This document shows, one piece after another, positions 18,859 to 28,198 of a stretch of 64,000 nucleotides of DNA (position 1 is the first letter of the stretch; every line of letters starts with the position of its first letter). This DNA comes from a bacterium (GTDB lineage: Bacteria; Bacteroidota; Bacteroidia; Cytophagales; Cyclobacteriaceae). The position numbers and the translations under genes are program-made. A model generated the notes under the pieces. That model searched no databases. It was not told where the DNA came from and saw nothing but the letters and a program-made list of their open reading frames with translations. The stretch covers positions 186,001 to 250,000 of the forward strand of contig JANSWY010000003.1 of the NCBI GenBank assembly GCA_024743255.1. The letters run 5' to 3'.

Positions 18859-19616
18859 AATTACATTTTAGAAAATACGGTGAGGGTGAGCCATTGCTGA
18901 TTCTACATGGAGTGTTCGGCTCCTCAGATAACTGGCAAACAGTCGGGAAAGCGTTCGCAGAAAATTATGAGGTATATCTCATTGATCAAAGAAATCATGG
19001 TAATTCCCCTCATCATGAAGACTTTAACTATGATGTCATGGCAAATGACCTGTTGGAGTTAATGGATGACCATAAACTTGAGAGTGCTCACATACTAGGA
19101 CATAGCATGGGAGGTAAAACAGCCATGAATTTTGCTGCCACTTTCCCTGAGAGAGTAAAGAAACTAATTGTAGTTGATATTGCACCAAAATTCTACGCTC
19201 CCCATCACCAACAAATTATTGAAGGCTTTCGATCCGTAGACCTGGATGCTCTTACTTCAAGAGGAGAGGCAGACAAGGCTATGAGTACTGTAATTTCAAA
19301 TATGGGCATCAGACTATTCCTTCTCAAGAATCTAAAGAGAGAGGATAGTGGATTTGGATGGAAAATAAACCTTGATGTAATTGAAAGGAACATTACCAAT
19401 GTTGGGTCAGGGTTGGAAGCCGACCAGAAGTTTGATGGACACACTCTATTTATTGCTGGAGGGAATTCAGATTATATTCAAGAACATGATTTTGGATTAA
19501 TTTCTTCTCATTTCTCAAATTACAAATTCGAGAAAATTGAAGGAGCAGGGCATTGGGTTCATGCTGAAAAACCAAAAGAATTATTTGAAATAGTATCAAA
19601 ATTTCTAACCAGTTGA
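18855..19616 (+). CDS. Alpha/beta hydrolase, YbfF-like esterase
   Basis: 253-residue hydrolase: oxyanion LHGVFGSSDNW, the YbfF-type DQRNHGNSPH segment, nucleophile GHSMGG with S84, and a C-terminal GHWVHAEKP histidine. YbfF relatives cleave acyl-CoA or short esters; substrate here is unknown. ATG overlaps the pdxJ stop (ATGA), and its own stop overlaps the next start, so three genes are translationally chained. Confidence 0.9.
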   Translation: MKLHFRKYGEGEPLLILHGVFGSSDNWQTVGKAFAENYEVYLIDQRNHGNSPHHEDFNYDVMANDLLELMDDHKLESAHILGHSMGGKTAMNFAATFPERVKKLIVVDIAPKFYAPHHQQIIEGFRSVDLDALTSRGEADKAMSTVISNMGIRLFLLKNLKREDSGFGWKINLDVIERNITNVGSGLEADQKFDGHTLFIAGGNSDYIQEHDFGLISSHFSNYKFEKIEGAGHWVHAEKPKELFEIVSKFLTS

Positions 19617-20320
19617 AGCAAGGCAATCTCTATTTGATTCCAATTACAATAGCTGAAAACACTAATAATGTGATCAGTTCTAGTGTAACCGATTCGATTA
19701 AAAATTGTAATCACTTCCTTGTGGAGAACATCCGCACTGCAAGGAGGTTTATAAGCAGTCTAAAACTGGGATTAACTATTGAAGAACTTCATTTTCAGCA
19801 GTTAGATAAAAAAACAGATTTTGGTTCATTGCAAAAATTAATGGCTCCAATAAGAGAGGGACATAATATAGGAGTAATGAGTGAGGCAGGTTGCCCAGGA
19901 GTAGCTGACCCTGGTGCTCTTGCTGTAAAATATGCTCATCAGAACAACATAAGAGTTATTCCACTGGTTGGACCTTCCTCAATTCTAATGGCATTGATGG
20001 CCTCCGGGTTCAATGGACAGTCATTTGCTTTTCATGGATATATTCCGATTGATAAACAAAAGAGAAAAGCTAAAATCAAGGAATTGGAAAAAGACTGCAT
20101 TAGACTTGATCAGACTCAGCTTTTCATGGACACCCCTTATCGTAATAACCAATTGCTTTCTGATCTATTGAACGAACTCAAGCCAAGTACCTTACTTTCG
20201 ATATCGGCAGATGTTACCGGTGAAAGTGAATACATCGGGACCAAACCAGTATTCGCCTGGAAAAAAAACAAGCCTGACCTGCACAAAAAGCCCGCAATAT
20301 TTTCCATTTATAGCAAATAG
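19613..20320 (+). CDS. RsmI-like tetrapyrrole-methylase-fold SAM methyltransferase
   Basis: 235-residue member of the tetrapyrrole methylase fold, closest to RsmI (16S rRNA C1402 ribose methylase). Visible marks: GNLYLIPITI, LVENIRTARRFISS, a GVMSEAGCPGVADPG loop and the VPLVGPSS-like IPLVGPSSILMALMASG. It uses a TTG start inside the preceding stop (TTGA), with no ATG alternative near the conserved N-terminus. Such RsmI-like proteins usually coexist with true RsmI in Bacteroidota; the target is not certain. Confidence 0.85.
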   Translation: MKQGNLYLIPITIAENTNNVISSSVTDSIKNCNHFLVENIRTARRFISSLKLGLTIEELHFQQLDKKTDFGSLQKLMAPIREGHNIGVMSEAGCPGVADPGALAVKYAHQNNIRVIPLVGPSSILMALMASGFNGQSFAFHGYIPIDKQKRKAKIKELEKDCIRLDQTQLFMDTPYRNNQLLSDLLNELKPSTLLSISADVTGESEYIGTKPVFAWKKNKPDLHKKPAIFSIYSK

Positions 20321-20373
20321 TCTCCGTTAAGTCCTAATTGCTATATTATCTTCCTTTTTTCTGGCAATTAATC

Positions 20374-20381
20374 TAAATTTG
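20374..20381 (+). promoter_or_regulatory. Bacteroidota -7 box upstream of metK
   Basis: TAAATTTG matches TAnnTTTG exactly, 33 bases before the metK ATG, in the 93-base gap after the methylase gene. Confidence 0.45.
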
Positions 20382-20413
20382 GCGGCCTAATCACATTTAG
20401 ATAAAAAAAATAT

Positions 20414-21682
20414 ATGTCATATCTATTCACTTCTGAATCAGTCTCCGAGGGTCACCCGGATAAAGTAGCTGATCAAATTTCAGATGCTCTTTTGGATCAT
20501 TTTCTAGCTTTTGATTCCAACTCCAAAGTAGCGTGTGAAACTCTAGTCACAACAGGTCTTACCGTTTTGAGTGGTGAAGTAAAAACCACTTCCTATATAG
20601 ATGCACAGCAAGTTGCCAGGGATGTAATCAATAAAATTGGATACACAAAAGGAGAATATCAGTTTGATGGAAATTCTTGTGGTGTGATTTCTGCTATCCA
20701 TGAGCAATCCGCAGACATCAACCAAGGTGTTGACCGTGCTACCGAAGAAGAACAAGGTGCTGGTGATCAGGGTATGATGTTTGGTTACGCGACGAATGAA
20801 ACTGATAATTATATGCCTCTCGCATTGGATCTATCTCACAAAATCCTACAAGAACTCGGAGACCTTAGAAGAGAGGGCAATGAGATCAAATACTTGAGAC
20901 CAGATGCAAAAGCCCAGGTAACTATTGAATATAATGATGACAATACTCCTATTAGAATTGAGGCTATTGTAGTTTCTACTCAACATGACGATTTTGATGA
21001 GGATGAGAAAATGCTTGCAAAAATCAAGTCTGATGTAATCAATATCCTAATTCCAAGATTGAAAAGTAAGCTTAAGCCTGAAATTCAAAACTTATTTAAT
21101 GATCAGATTAAATATCACATTAATCCTACTGGCAAATTTGTAATCGGAGGACCTCATGGTGATACTGGACTAACTGGAAGAAAGATCATCGTGGATACTT
21201 ATGGAGGAAAAGGTGCTCACGGTGGTGGTGCATTCTCAGGAAAAGATCCTTCCAAAGTTGATAGATCAGCAGCTTATGCAACAAGACATATCGCTAAAAA
21301 TCTTGTAGCTGCTGGTGTTGCAGATGAAGTGTTGGTACAGGTTTCATATGCAATTGGGGTAGTTGAACCAATGGGAATTTATGTCAATACTTTTGGAACA
21401 AGCAAGGTTGATATGACTGATGGTCAAATTGCTGAACTTGTCACAAAACTCTTCGATATGCGTCCTGCATTTTTGGTAAAAAGATTGAAACTTAAAAATC
21501 CAATTTACTCTGAAACTGCGGCTTACGGTCACATGGGAAGAAACCCTGAAGTTAAAACTGTTTCTTTCAAGGGTAATGGCGAAACCGTGGAGAGAGAAGT
21601 TGAAACTTTCACATGGGAGAAATTAGATTATGTTGATCAAATAAAAGAAGCATTCTCTATTGGTAAAGAAGAAATGGCTTAA
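20414..21682 (+). CDS. metK: S-adenosylmethionine synthetase
   Basis: Makes SAM from methionine and ATP. 422 residues. Diagnostic GHPDK near the N-terminus ([16 protein letters not shown]), GEVKT, and the P-loop-like [19 protein letters not shown] are present. It has its own promoter box and a strong terminator. The 93-base leader shows no SAM riboswitch that I can recognise. Confidence 0.98.
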   Translation: MSYLFTSESVSEGHPDKVADQISDALLDHFLAFDSNSKVACETLVTTGLTVLSGEVKTTSYIDAQQVARDVINKIGYTKGEYQFDGNSCGVISAIHEQSADINQGVDRATEEEQGAGDQGMMFGYATNETDNYMPLALDLSHKILQELGDLRREGNEIKYLRPDAKAQVTIEYNDDNTPIRIEAIVVSTQHDDFDEDEKMLAKIKSDVINILIPRLKSKLKPEIQNLFNDQIKYHINPTGKFVIGGPHGDTGLTGRKIIVDTYGGKGAHGGGAFSGKDPSKVDRSAAYATRHIAKNLVAAGVADEVLVQVSYAIGVVEPMGIYVNTFGTSKVDMTDGQIAELVTKLFDMRPAFLVKRLKLKNPIYSETAAYGHMGRNPEVKTVSFKGNGETVEREVETFTWEKLDYVDQIKEAFSIGKEEMA

Positions 21683-21706
21683 GCAATAGAAAATCTAAAA
21701 TTCAAG

Positions 21707-21732
21707 AAGGAGCTCATTCAGCTCCTTTTTTT
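21707..21732 (+). terminator. Intrinsic terminator after metK
   Basis: Perfect 8-bp stem AAGGAGCT / AGCTCCTT with a 5-base loop, followed by a run of T. Confidence 0.88.
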
Positions 21733-21764
21733 ATTAGTTTACTTCTTAAATAACTAACCAAATT

Positions 21765-22796
21765 ATGAGGCCCCTGTATTTTTTATTCATCATTGGATTG
21801 ATCAGTTGCGAAACTTCTCAAACTCCCGTATCCATTACTCAACAAAATAGTGGCACCAAATCTCTTCTTCAAGCAATCTCAGTAATTGATAATAGCACTG
21901 TTTGGGTGAGTGGTCATAATGCAACTTATGCCAATACCATGGACGGAGGAACAACATGGAACAATTATCAAATAAAAGAGGCCGACTCATTGCAATTTCG
22001 AGACATTGAAGCTTTAAATGATCAAGAGATTTTATTAATGTCAGCAGGACCAGGTATTCTTTCACAAATCCGAAAATCCAATGATGGGGGGCAGTCCTGG
22101 TCAATTAAGTACTTGATGGACATTGACACTGGATTTCTGGATTGTATGGCTTTTTGGGATGATAAAATTGGTGTGGCATATGGAGATGCGGCTGGAGGTT
22201 TATTTATTCTAAGAACTGAAGATTCCGGAGAAACATGGGCAAGGATTGATCCAAACTCTCTCCCAACACCAGCAGGGAAAGAAGGTGGCTTTGCTGCAAG
22301 TGGATCATGTGTTGAAATTGGAGACAATGGATTAGGGTGGATAGGGACTGGCGCAGGAGACAAGCCAAGAGTTCTGATTACGAAAGACTATGGAAAAACC
22401 TGGAAAGCTGCCAATACTCCAATTATCAAAGGGGAAGCAGCTGGAATAACGTCAATAAATTTTTGGAATGACAATGAAGGCATAGTTGTAGGAGGAGATT
22501 TGGCTCAATCCGATTCATATACAGATAATATTGCTACCACAAGTGATGGAGGCGCAACCTGGAAAATAAGCGGTAAACCAATTACAAAAGGCAGTTTTTA
22601 TGGTAATGATGTCACAATCAAAAACGACCAATTATATACTTTCTCATGTGGGCCAAATGGAATTGATTATTCTACCGATAAAGGCCAAAGCTGGAGCCAA
22701 CTAGACACACTCAATTACTGGGCTGTAAAAGTATTAGATAATGGAACTGGTTGGGCTGTAGGGAAAGATGGCCGAATTGCCAAGATTACCTTTTAA
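21765..22796 (+). CDS. BNR/Ycf48-like beta-propeller lipoprotein
   Basis: 343-residue lipoprotein: lipobox LISC with C15 after a short hydrophobic signal. The rest is a beta-propeller with six Asp boxes (DGGTTW, DGGQSW, DSGETW, DYGKTW, DGGATW, DKGQSW). It resembles Ycf48/photosystem-II-assembly-like and exo-sialidase-like propellers, but no catalytic residues of sialidases are recognisable. Likely anchored in an envelope membrane facing the periplasm or surface. Automatic annotations often call it 'oxidoreductase', which the sequence does not support. Confidence 0.85.
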   Translation: MRPLYFLFIIGLISCETSQTPVSITQQNSGTKSLLQAISVIDNSTVWVSGHNATYANTMDGGTTWNNYQIKEADSLQFRDIEALNDQEILLMSAGPGILSQIRKSNDGGQSWSIKYLMDIDTGFLDCMAFWDDKIGVAYGDAAGGLFILRTEDSGETWARIDPNSLPTPAGKEGGFAASGSCVEIGDNGLGWIGTGAGDKPRVLITKDYGKTWKAANTPIIKGEAAGITSINFWNDNEGIVVGGDLAQSDSYTDNIATTSDGGATWKISGKPITKGSFYGNDVTIKNDQLYTFSCGPNGIDYSTDKGQSWSQLDTLNYWAVKVLDNGTGWAVGKDGRIAKITF

Positions 22797-22838
22797 TTAG
22801 ACCTAAGGAGCTTTATTTTTACTCGAAATTTCATCAGA

Positions 22839-23819
22839 ATGCTTAAAAGACCAAGAAGAAATAGAAAATCCGCTGCAGTCAGAGACCTTGTGCAGGAAAC
22901 AACCCTTACTACTAATGACCTGATGTATCCTTTGTTCTTATTGGAAGGTCAAAACAAAAAAGTTGAAGTGGATTCAATGCCAGGAATTTTCAGACTTTCT
23001 GAGGACCAAATGTTGAAGGAGGTTGAAGAGTGTTTAAATCTTGGAATCAAGGCATTTGATATATTTCCTGTGGTCGATGAAAAGCACAAAGACAAAGAAG
23101 CCACAAAAAGCTACGATCCCAATTTCTTTTATCTGAAGTCACTTAGAAGAATAAAGGAAGCCTTCCCTGAAGCTTGCATTATGACAGATGTGGCAATGGA
23201 TCCCTATAGCACAGATGGGCATGACGGTTTGGTAGAAGATGGAAAAATCCTAAATGATGAAACTCTTGAAATCCTGGGAGCAATGGCATTAGCACAAGCT
23301 GATACTGGAATTGACATCATTGGCCCAAGTGATATGATGGATGGAAGAGTAGAATACATAAGAGATATTCTTGATGAAAATGATCATGAAGAAGTAAGCA
23401 TTATGTCCTACACGGCGAAGTATGCGAGCGCATTTTATGGTCCTTTCAGAGATGCTCTGGATTCCGCTCCAAAATCAGGAGACAAGAAGACATATCAAAT
23501 GAACCCAGCGAACCAAAGGGAAGCAATTATCGAGGCGGATTTAGATGAAGAAGAAGGCGCCGATTTCCTAATGGTAAAACCTGCATTAGCATATCTTGAC
23601 GTAATCAAGCTGCTAAAAGACAATTACGATCTTCCAATCGCAGCTTACAATGTCTCCGGTGAATATAGTATGATTAAAGCTGCTGCAGAAAAAGGATGGT
23701 TAGATGGAGAAAAGGCAATGCTGGAAGCAGTCTTGAGCATAAAAAGAGCAGGAGCCAGTGTAATTCTATCCTATTTCGCCAAAGAGATTGGAATAATAGC
23801 AAAAAATGGTTCGTTATAA
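22839..23819 (+). CDS. hemB: Delta-aminolevulinic acid dehydratase (porphobilinogen synthase)
   Basis: Condenses two aminolevulinate molecules to porphobilinogen in haem synthesis. 326 residues. Schiff-base lysines lie in SYTAKYASAFYGPFRDA and FLMVKPALAYLD. The metal-site segment reads DVAMDPYSTDGHDG, with Asp/Ala where zinc-type enzymes have cysteines, so this is the Mg/K-dependent form (established family distinction). The stop is four bases before a small lipoprotein gene. Confidence 0.97.
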   Translation: MLKRPRRNRKSAAVRDLVQETTLTTNDLMYPLFLLEGQNKKVEVDSMPGIFRLSEDQMLKEVEECLNLGIKAFDIFPVVDEKHKDKEATKSYDPNFFYLKSLRRIKEAFPEACIMTDVAMDPYSTDGHDGLVEDGKILNDETLEILGAMALAQADTGIDIIGPSDMMDGRVEYIRDILDENDHEEVSIMSYTAKYASAFYGPFRDALDSAPKSGDKKTYQMNPANQREAIIEADLDEEEGADFLMVKPALAYLDVIKLLKDNYDLPIAAYNVSGEYSMIKAAAEKGWLDGEKAMLEAVLSIKRAGASVILSYFAKEIGIIAKNGSL

Positions 23820-23823
23820 CCAT

Positions 23824-24252
23824 ATGCGATTAGTCCTGATGCTTATTGGATCAATGGGTCTTTTTGGTTGCGTTAGCGATTGTAATGTTAGCTGTCCATC
23901 ACCATGTGTTCCAATAAGTTTTACTCTAACGGAGGACAGTGTCAGTATTCAAACTTTACAAACTCCTCCTTATGTGATTCAGGAAATCTCATTAGAAACA
24001 ATCACCTCTGATTTAGAGTCGGAAAACTTGTTTCAAATACAGCCTGAAAAATTCTCCTTTGTTGGTTGTGATGGAAGTACTTACAGGTTAATTCTTGATG
24101 AGAACAATCAAATAGAAATTAATGTACACTTAGAAACATTCTCTAAAGATGAATGCTGCTCCTTTTTCACTGCTTCATCTATTACTTTCAACGGAACTGA
24201 ACTATGCTCGGCTGCTACCGATCAATGCTCAGGAGGTGCTTACGAACTTTAG
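23824..24252 (+). CDS. Small Cys-rich lipoprotein of unknown function
   Basis: 142-residue predicted lipoprotein. The ATG at 23824 gives a good type II signal (MRLVLMLIGSMGLFGC, lipid Cys C16); an earlier ATG at 23806 lies inside hemB and adds a useless tail. The mature start is Cys-rich (VSDCNVSCPSPCVP) and further cysteines occur near the C-terminus (DECCSFF, ELCSAATDQCSGG), suggesting disulfides. I recognise no domain. It follows hemB by four bases. Confidence 0.7.
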   Translation: MRLVLMLIGSMGLFGCVSDCNVSCPSPCVPISFTLTEDSVSIQTLQTPPYVIQEISLETITSDLESENLFQIQPEKFSFVGCDGSTYRLILDENNQIEINVHLETFSKDECCSFFTASSITFNGTELCSAATDQCSGGAYEL

Positions 24253-24307
24253 AGTCCGCTTATCAGATTGTTAATTCAATTGGAGACAATCCTCGTTTAG
24301 AAAAGAA

Positions 24308-24640
24308 ATGAAAGTATCAATCACTTATATCAAATTAAGAAGTCCACTTAAGATCTTTAAGCTTATTTCTTACTCAATGAAGTCGGTGAAGGAATTAAGT
24401 TTATACGGCAATGTAAAATTCAAAACATCCGGTTTTTGGACAAAACACTACACAATGACTTTATGGAATTCTGAAGACGATATTCAAAAATTTGCAAGAA
24501 ATAGTGCCCATAAAGAAGCAATGAAGATCAGCTCTATTATTGCCTCTGAGATTAGAACTACTACAATTGAACTTAATGAATTGCCTTCATGGGAAGAGGC
24601 TAAAATGCATCTTTTGAAAGGGAAAGTGTTGAAATTTTAG
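24308..24640 (+). CDS. ABM-like / DUF3291-type small protein
   Basis: 110-residue cytoplasmic protein with a dimeric alpha-beta barrel pattern: a first strand VSITYIKLRSP, two helices, GFWTKHYTMTLWNSEDDIQKFARNSAH (the segment usual in antibiotic-biosynthesis-monooxygenase-like folds) and a last strand. No function can be assigned; such folds bind haem or small aromatics. It converges on the GroES-like gene with no spacer. Confidence 0.6.
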   Translation: MKVSITYIKLRSPLKIFKLISYSMKSVKELSLYGNVKFKTSGFWTKHYTMTLWNSEDDIQKFARNSAHKEAMKISSIIASEIRTTTIELNELPSWEEAKMHLLKGKVLKF

Positions 24641-25021
24641 TTACTCAAAAAGATCTTCCTCCCTTTCTACCATCAAAATTGAAGATTGAGGAACAACAAA
24701 ATACTTCTCTTTCTGATAAACAACTTCAAAAGCACCAGCAGCAAGAAATACCGCCAGATCACCTTCTTGTACTTGTAAGGGCATATATTTCACCTTGTCT
24801 TCCTCAGGCTTCCAGTCATCTTCCTCATCTGTTGCCATAGGGAGGGGATAGCCCGGCCCAGCCTTTACAATGTAACCGTATTGTACCTTATCTTTTTCCT
24901 TTACTCCTGGGGGTAAATAAAGGCCACTATCTGTTTTTTCCGAATCCTTTTTAAGTTTGATCAAGACTCTATCACCTACGATCAACAACTTTTTCAACTT
25001 GTTATCTGCTGTCAACTCCAT
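24641..25021 (-). CDS. GroES-family co-chaperonin-like protein
   Basis: 126-residue protein with a Cpn10 fold: VGDRVLIKLKKDSEKTDSGLYLPPGVKEKDKVQYGYIVKAGPG is typical. It then departs from GroES with an acidic insertion (ATDEEDDWKPEEDKVK) before VQEGDLAVFLAAGAFEV. It is longer than true GroES (~95) and has no groEL next to it, so it is likely an accessory paralogue. Its partner is unknown. It shares the minus strand with rmuC, 44 bases upstream. Confidence 0.82.
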   Translation of the reverse strand: MELTADNKLKKLLIVGDRVLIKLKKDSEKTDSGLYLPPGVKEKDKVQYGYIVKAGPGYPLPMATDEEDDWKPEEDKVKYMPLQVQEGDLAVFLAAGAFEVVYQKEKYFVVPQSSILMVEREEDLFE

Positions 25022-25065
25022 CGTCTCTATTTAAAAATGGTGGCAAAAATAATAATCGATATGAA

Positions 25066-26403
25066 TTACTCAAACAAGTCCTTTTGCTGATTGGTTTCAA
25101 CATCCGCTCTGTCAAGCAACCTCTCATCCATGTCTTTGCTGGCTTTGGCGCCTAGCTCTTTCAATCTCTCTGCTCTTGAAATCAGGTTTCCTTTTCCATT
25201 TGTCAACTTATTCATCGCAGACTCATAGGTTGTGGTAGTTTGCTTAAGGGTATTACCTATCTTAATTAGGTCATCAGCAAATGCTTTGAACTTATCATAA
25301 AGTGCACCACTTTGTCTTGCAATTTCTAAAGCATTTCTGTTTTGAAATTCCTGTTTCCAGATGTTGGCGATTGTTCTCAACGTAGCAATTAATGTTGTAG
25401 GACTAACAATTACTATATTTTTAGAATATGCTTCGTTGAAAAGCCCTGGCTCATGCTGAACCGCCAGGGTAAATGCAGGTTCAATCGGCACAAACATTAA
25501 TATAAAGTCAAGGCCTTCTACCTTATATAAGTTCTGATAATTCTTTTCACCCAGATCCTTAACATGCTTTCGAATTGAAATAAGGTGATGTTTCAAATGT
25601 TGTTCATCCTCTTCATTTACAAATCTCTCGTAAGCAGTAAGTGATACCTTAGAGTCAATTACTATGCTCTTTTTATCAGGAAGGTTTACAATTACATCAG
25701 GCCTGAATCTCCTTCCATCCTGTGTGATTGATTCCTGAACAAAGTACTCCCTGTTCTTCTCCAACCCTGATTTCTCAAGAATGCTCTCCAGGATAAATTC
25801 ACCCCAGTTACCCTGAGTTTTAGTATCTCCTTTTAATGCCTTGGTAAGGTTTTCAGCCTCAACAGTGATCTTTTGATTCAGTTCACGTAAACCCACTATT
25901 TGCTCTTTCAATGCTGCGTTACGAGCAATTCCATCCTTATTGGTCTGATCTACTTTCTGTTCAAACTGTGAGATTTTTTCACCAAGTGGTTTTAATAACT
26001 CATGAATATTAACCTTATTCTGATCAGTAAATTTCTTACTCTTCTCTTCAAAGATCTCATTGGCAAGATTTTTAAACTCCACTGCAAACTGTTGCTGAAG
26101 TTTATCTACCTCTGTTTTCTGATCTTTTAGCTTCTCCTCAAGATTTTGATAGTTTGCCGTCAGCTGAGAATGAGTCGCATTTAACTCAATAAATTTCTCT
26201 CTTTCAGATTTTAACTCATTATTAAGCCGATCAAGATCATTAGAAAGTGCTGTTGCCTTCTCAGATTCAAATTTCAATTCCAACTCCATTTCCTGCGATT
26301 GTTGAACACCGGATTGCTTAAATGTCAGCTTAGCAATGAACCATGCTGCTCCACCTCCAACTAACAGGCCTATTCCAAGAAAGATCAAAAGATTAATTTC
26401 CAT
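25066..26403 (-). CDS. rmuC: DNA recombination protein RmuC
   Basis: 445 residues: N-terminal membrane anchor (LLIFLGIGLLVGGGAAWFIA, 5-24), a long coiled coil (~35-190), then the RmuC domain with a PD-(D/E)XK-like core (RRFRPDVIVNLPDKKSIVIDSKVSLTAYERF; the D...DSK pattern is visible). RmuC limits inversions at short repeats in E. coli. It is ten bases after the CPBP protease gene. Confidence 0.93.
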   Translation of the reverse strand: MEINLLIFLGIGLLVGGGAAWFIAKLTFKQSGVQQSQEMELELKFESEKATALSNDLDRLNNELKSEREKFIELNATHSQLTANYQNLEEKLKDQKTEVDKLQQQFAVEFKNLANEIFEEKSKKFTDQNKVNIHELLKPLGEKISQFEQKVDQTNKDGIARNAALKEQIVGLRELNQKITVEAENLTKALKGDTKTQGNWGEFILESILEKSGLEKNREYFVQESITQDGRRFRPDVIVNLPDKKSIVIDSKVSLTAYERFVNEEDEQHLKHHLISIRKHVKDLGEKNYQNLYKVEGLDFILMFVPIEPAFTLAVQHEPGLFNEAYSKNIVIVSPTTLIATLRTIANIWKQEFQNRNALEIARQSGALYDKFKAFADDLIKIGNTLKQTTTTYESAMNKLTNGKGNLISRAERLKELGAKASKDMDERLLDRADVETNQQKDLFE

Positions 26404-26412
26404 TACTCAAAT

Positions 26413-27351
26413 TTACCTCAAACTTTGTAGATAGCCGAACAATTCCATCAACCATGCTACTCCAACATGAATCATTATTCCTCCCCAAATATGTTGGGTC
26501 CGCAAGGATATTATTCCCAGGATAAAACCTCCAAAGATCGAACTGATTGATTCTCCCAGGGGTTTGCCAAAATGGAGAAAACAGTAAGACGCGCACATTG
26601 CCAAAATCACCTGGGGCCCTACAATCCTGCTAAAAGCCATTATCAAAAAACCCCTGAAGAATAATTCTACTGAAACAAAATCACTGCCATAAGATATCTC
26701 ATACATCAGAACAGAGACCCATTCCGATATTTTATGAGATTGTGCAAAGACTCCTCCTCCAGATCTTCTGTACTTTGGATAGAATTCTTGGATATCAGGC
26801 AGAAATGAACCCAAGGCAATTACTATTCCGGTCAGTCCCAACAGAATTAGATAAGGCTTCAAATCCCATTTCTTAGGAGCAAGACCATATATTGATTTAT
26901 TATCCTTCTCGTAAATAAAATAGAATAAGATCAATGGTAATACAGATACCACAAGACTAGAAGACCATCTTATTAGTTTCCCAATGAATCTTTTATCTAT
27001 TGCATTCAGCTCATCAATCAAAAAATAATGTCCATAGAACGACCTATCAAGAGCCAGAATACCAAACCCTATAAAAAATTTCACCCAGAAGGATCTTTTC
27101 TTTATCCAATCTTTGTTGATACCAAATAGGTAAATGAAAAAGCAGACTGACAAAAAAGGGATTGACTGGAACAAAAACATCCACAGCCACTTTATGGGCC
27201 TACCTGTATATTGGTCTATGTAATCATCCTCAAAATCCAGCCAATAATTGAATGCCAGGCAGATGGCTAAGAATATGGCGGTTGTCAGATATAGCTTCCA
27301 GTGGAAGTTTTCTTTCAAATATTCTTTTATATAGGAAAGGATCTTTTTCAT
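26413..27351 (-). CDS. CPBP family intramembrane metalloprotease-like protein
   Basis: 312-residue polytopic protein with about eight hydrophobic segments. The CPBP/Abi region is C-terminal: SVELFFRGFLIMAF corresponds to the EExxxR motif but has Val at the first Glu; YCFLHFG is a variant of FxxxH; GGIMIHVGVAWLMEL carries the third motif. It may be an active or altered protease; Rce1-like function is inference. It is divergent from the NRDE gene across 39 bases. Confidence 0.78.
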   Translation of the reverse strand: MKKILSYIKEYLKENFHWKLYLTTAIFLAICLAFNYWLDFEDDYIDQYTGRPIKWLWMFLFQSIPFLSVCFFIYLFGINKDWIKKRSFWVKFFIGFGILALDRSFYGHYFLIDELNAIDKRFIGKLIRWSSSLVVSVLPLILFYFIYEKDNKSIYGLAPKKWDLKPYLILLGLTGIVIALGSFLPDIQEFYPKYRRSGGGVFAQSHKISEWVSVLMYEISYGSDFVSVELFFRGFLIMAFSRIVGPQVILAMCASYCFLHFGKPLGESISSIFGGFILGIISLRTQHIWGGIMIHVGVAWLMELFGYLQSLR

Positions 27352-27378
27352 TAGCAGCTAAACTAATGGGAATTCAAT

Positions 27379-27386
27379 TAATTTCG
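27379..27386 (+). promoter_or_regulatory. Possible -7 box, nearly leaderless NRDE transcript
   Basis: TAATTTCG (one mismatch to TAnnTTTG) ends only four bases before the ATG at 27391. If used, the transcript would be leaderless or nearly so. Confidence 0.3.
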
Positions 27387-27390
27387 CTTT

Positions 27391-28158
27391 ATGTGTTTGA
27401 TTCTTTTTTCATGGGATAACCACCCTAAATACAAACTGATTGTCGCCGCAAATCGTGATGAGTTTTACGAGCGGCCCACAACATCACTTAGCATTTGGGA
27501 AGATGATGAAAATATAATAGCAGGTAAAGACCTTACCGCTGGTGGTACCTGGATGGGGATTAATAAAGAGGGCCGCTTCAGTGCTTTGACCAACTATCGA
27601 GATATAGCAAACATCAAACAAAATGCTCCAAGCAGAGGCGACCTTACCAGGAAGTATCTTTCAGAAGAAATCTCGGATCAAAATTTCTTTGATTTCTTCA
27701 AACCAACTTTGAGTGATTTCAATGGGTTTAATATCCTCAACGGTAACTTCGATCAACTTACCTACTTCAATAACGAGCATCAACAGTTAATTGAAATCAA
27801 ACCGGGGATATATGGATTAAGTAACGCTTTTCTTGATACCGATTGGCCGAAGGTCTCTCGTGCAAAGGAGATGTTTTCAAGCATTATTATGGCAGAAGAA
27901 CCACAAACAGATGATTTAATCAATTTCCTTCAAGATAAAACGCAAGCGGAAGACAAAGATCTCCCTGAGACAGGCCTGTCATATGAAATGGAAAAAGTAG
28001 TTTCATCTATGTTTATTGAGTCCCCTAATTACGGAACATGCTGCTCAACTGTTCTGACTGTGGATTATAATGGTAAGGGAAGGATTACAGAAAGATCATA
28101 CCCTGTAGGTAATAGGTCTGATGAAATTAAAAGCTTCGAATTTGATTGGAAAGCTTAG
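27391..28158 (+). CDS. NRDE (TANGO2-like) family protein
   Basis: 255 residues. It begins MCLILFSW with the conserved Cys2 and carries the name-giving NRDE at 21-24, then GGTWMGINKEGRFSALTNYRD. The fold is Ntn-hydrolase-like, and Cys2 could be the nucleophile after Met removal (inference). Eukaryotic TANGO2 relatives are linked to haem or lipid metabolism, but the bacterial role is unknown. CCSTVL near residue 215 is also conserved. Confidence 0.9.
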   Translation: MCLILFSWDNHPKYKLIVAANRDEFYERPTTSLSIWEDDENIIAGKDLTAGGTWMGINKEGRFSALTNYRDIANIKQNAPSRGDLTRKYLSEEISDQNFFDFFKPTLSDFNGFNILNGNFDQLTYFNNEHQQLIEIKPGIYGLSNAFLDTDWPKVSRAKEMFSSIIMAEEPQTDDLINFLQDKTQAEDKDLPETGLSYEMEKVVSSMFIESPNYGTCCSTVLTVDYNGKGRITERSYPVGNRSDEIKSFEFDWKA

Positions 28159-28198
28159 CCCTGAGACAATAAAGTGACTAAGAATTCATTTTGAAATT

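Noticed and set aside
20321-20413. Possible SAM riboswitch upstream of metK
   Set aside because: The 93-base leader shows no SAM-I or SAM-II core that I can recognise; only a -7 box is evident.
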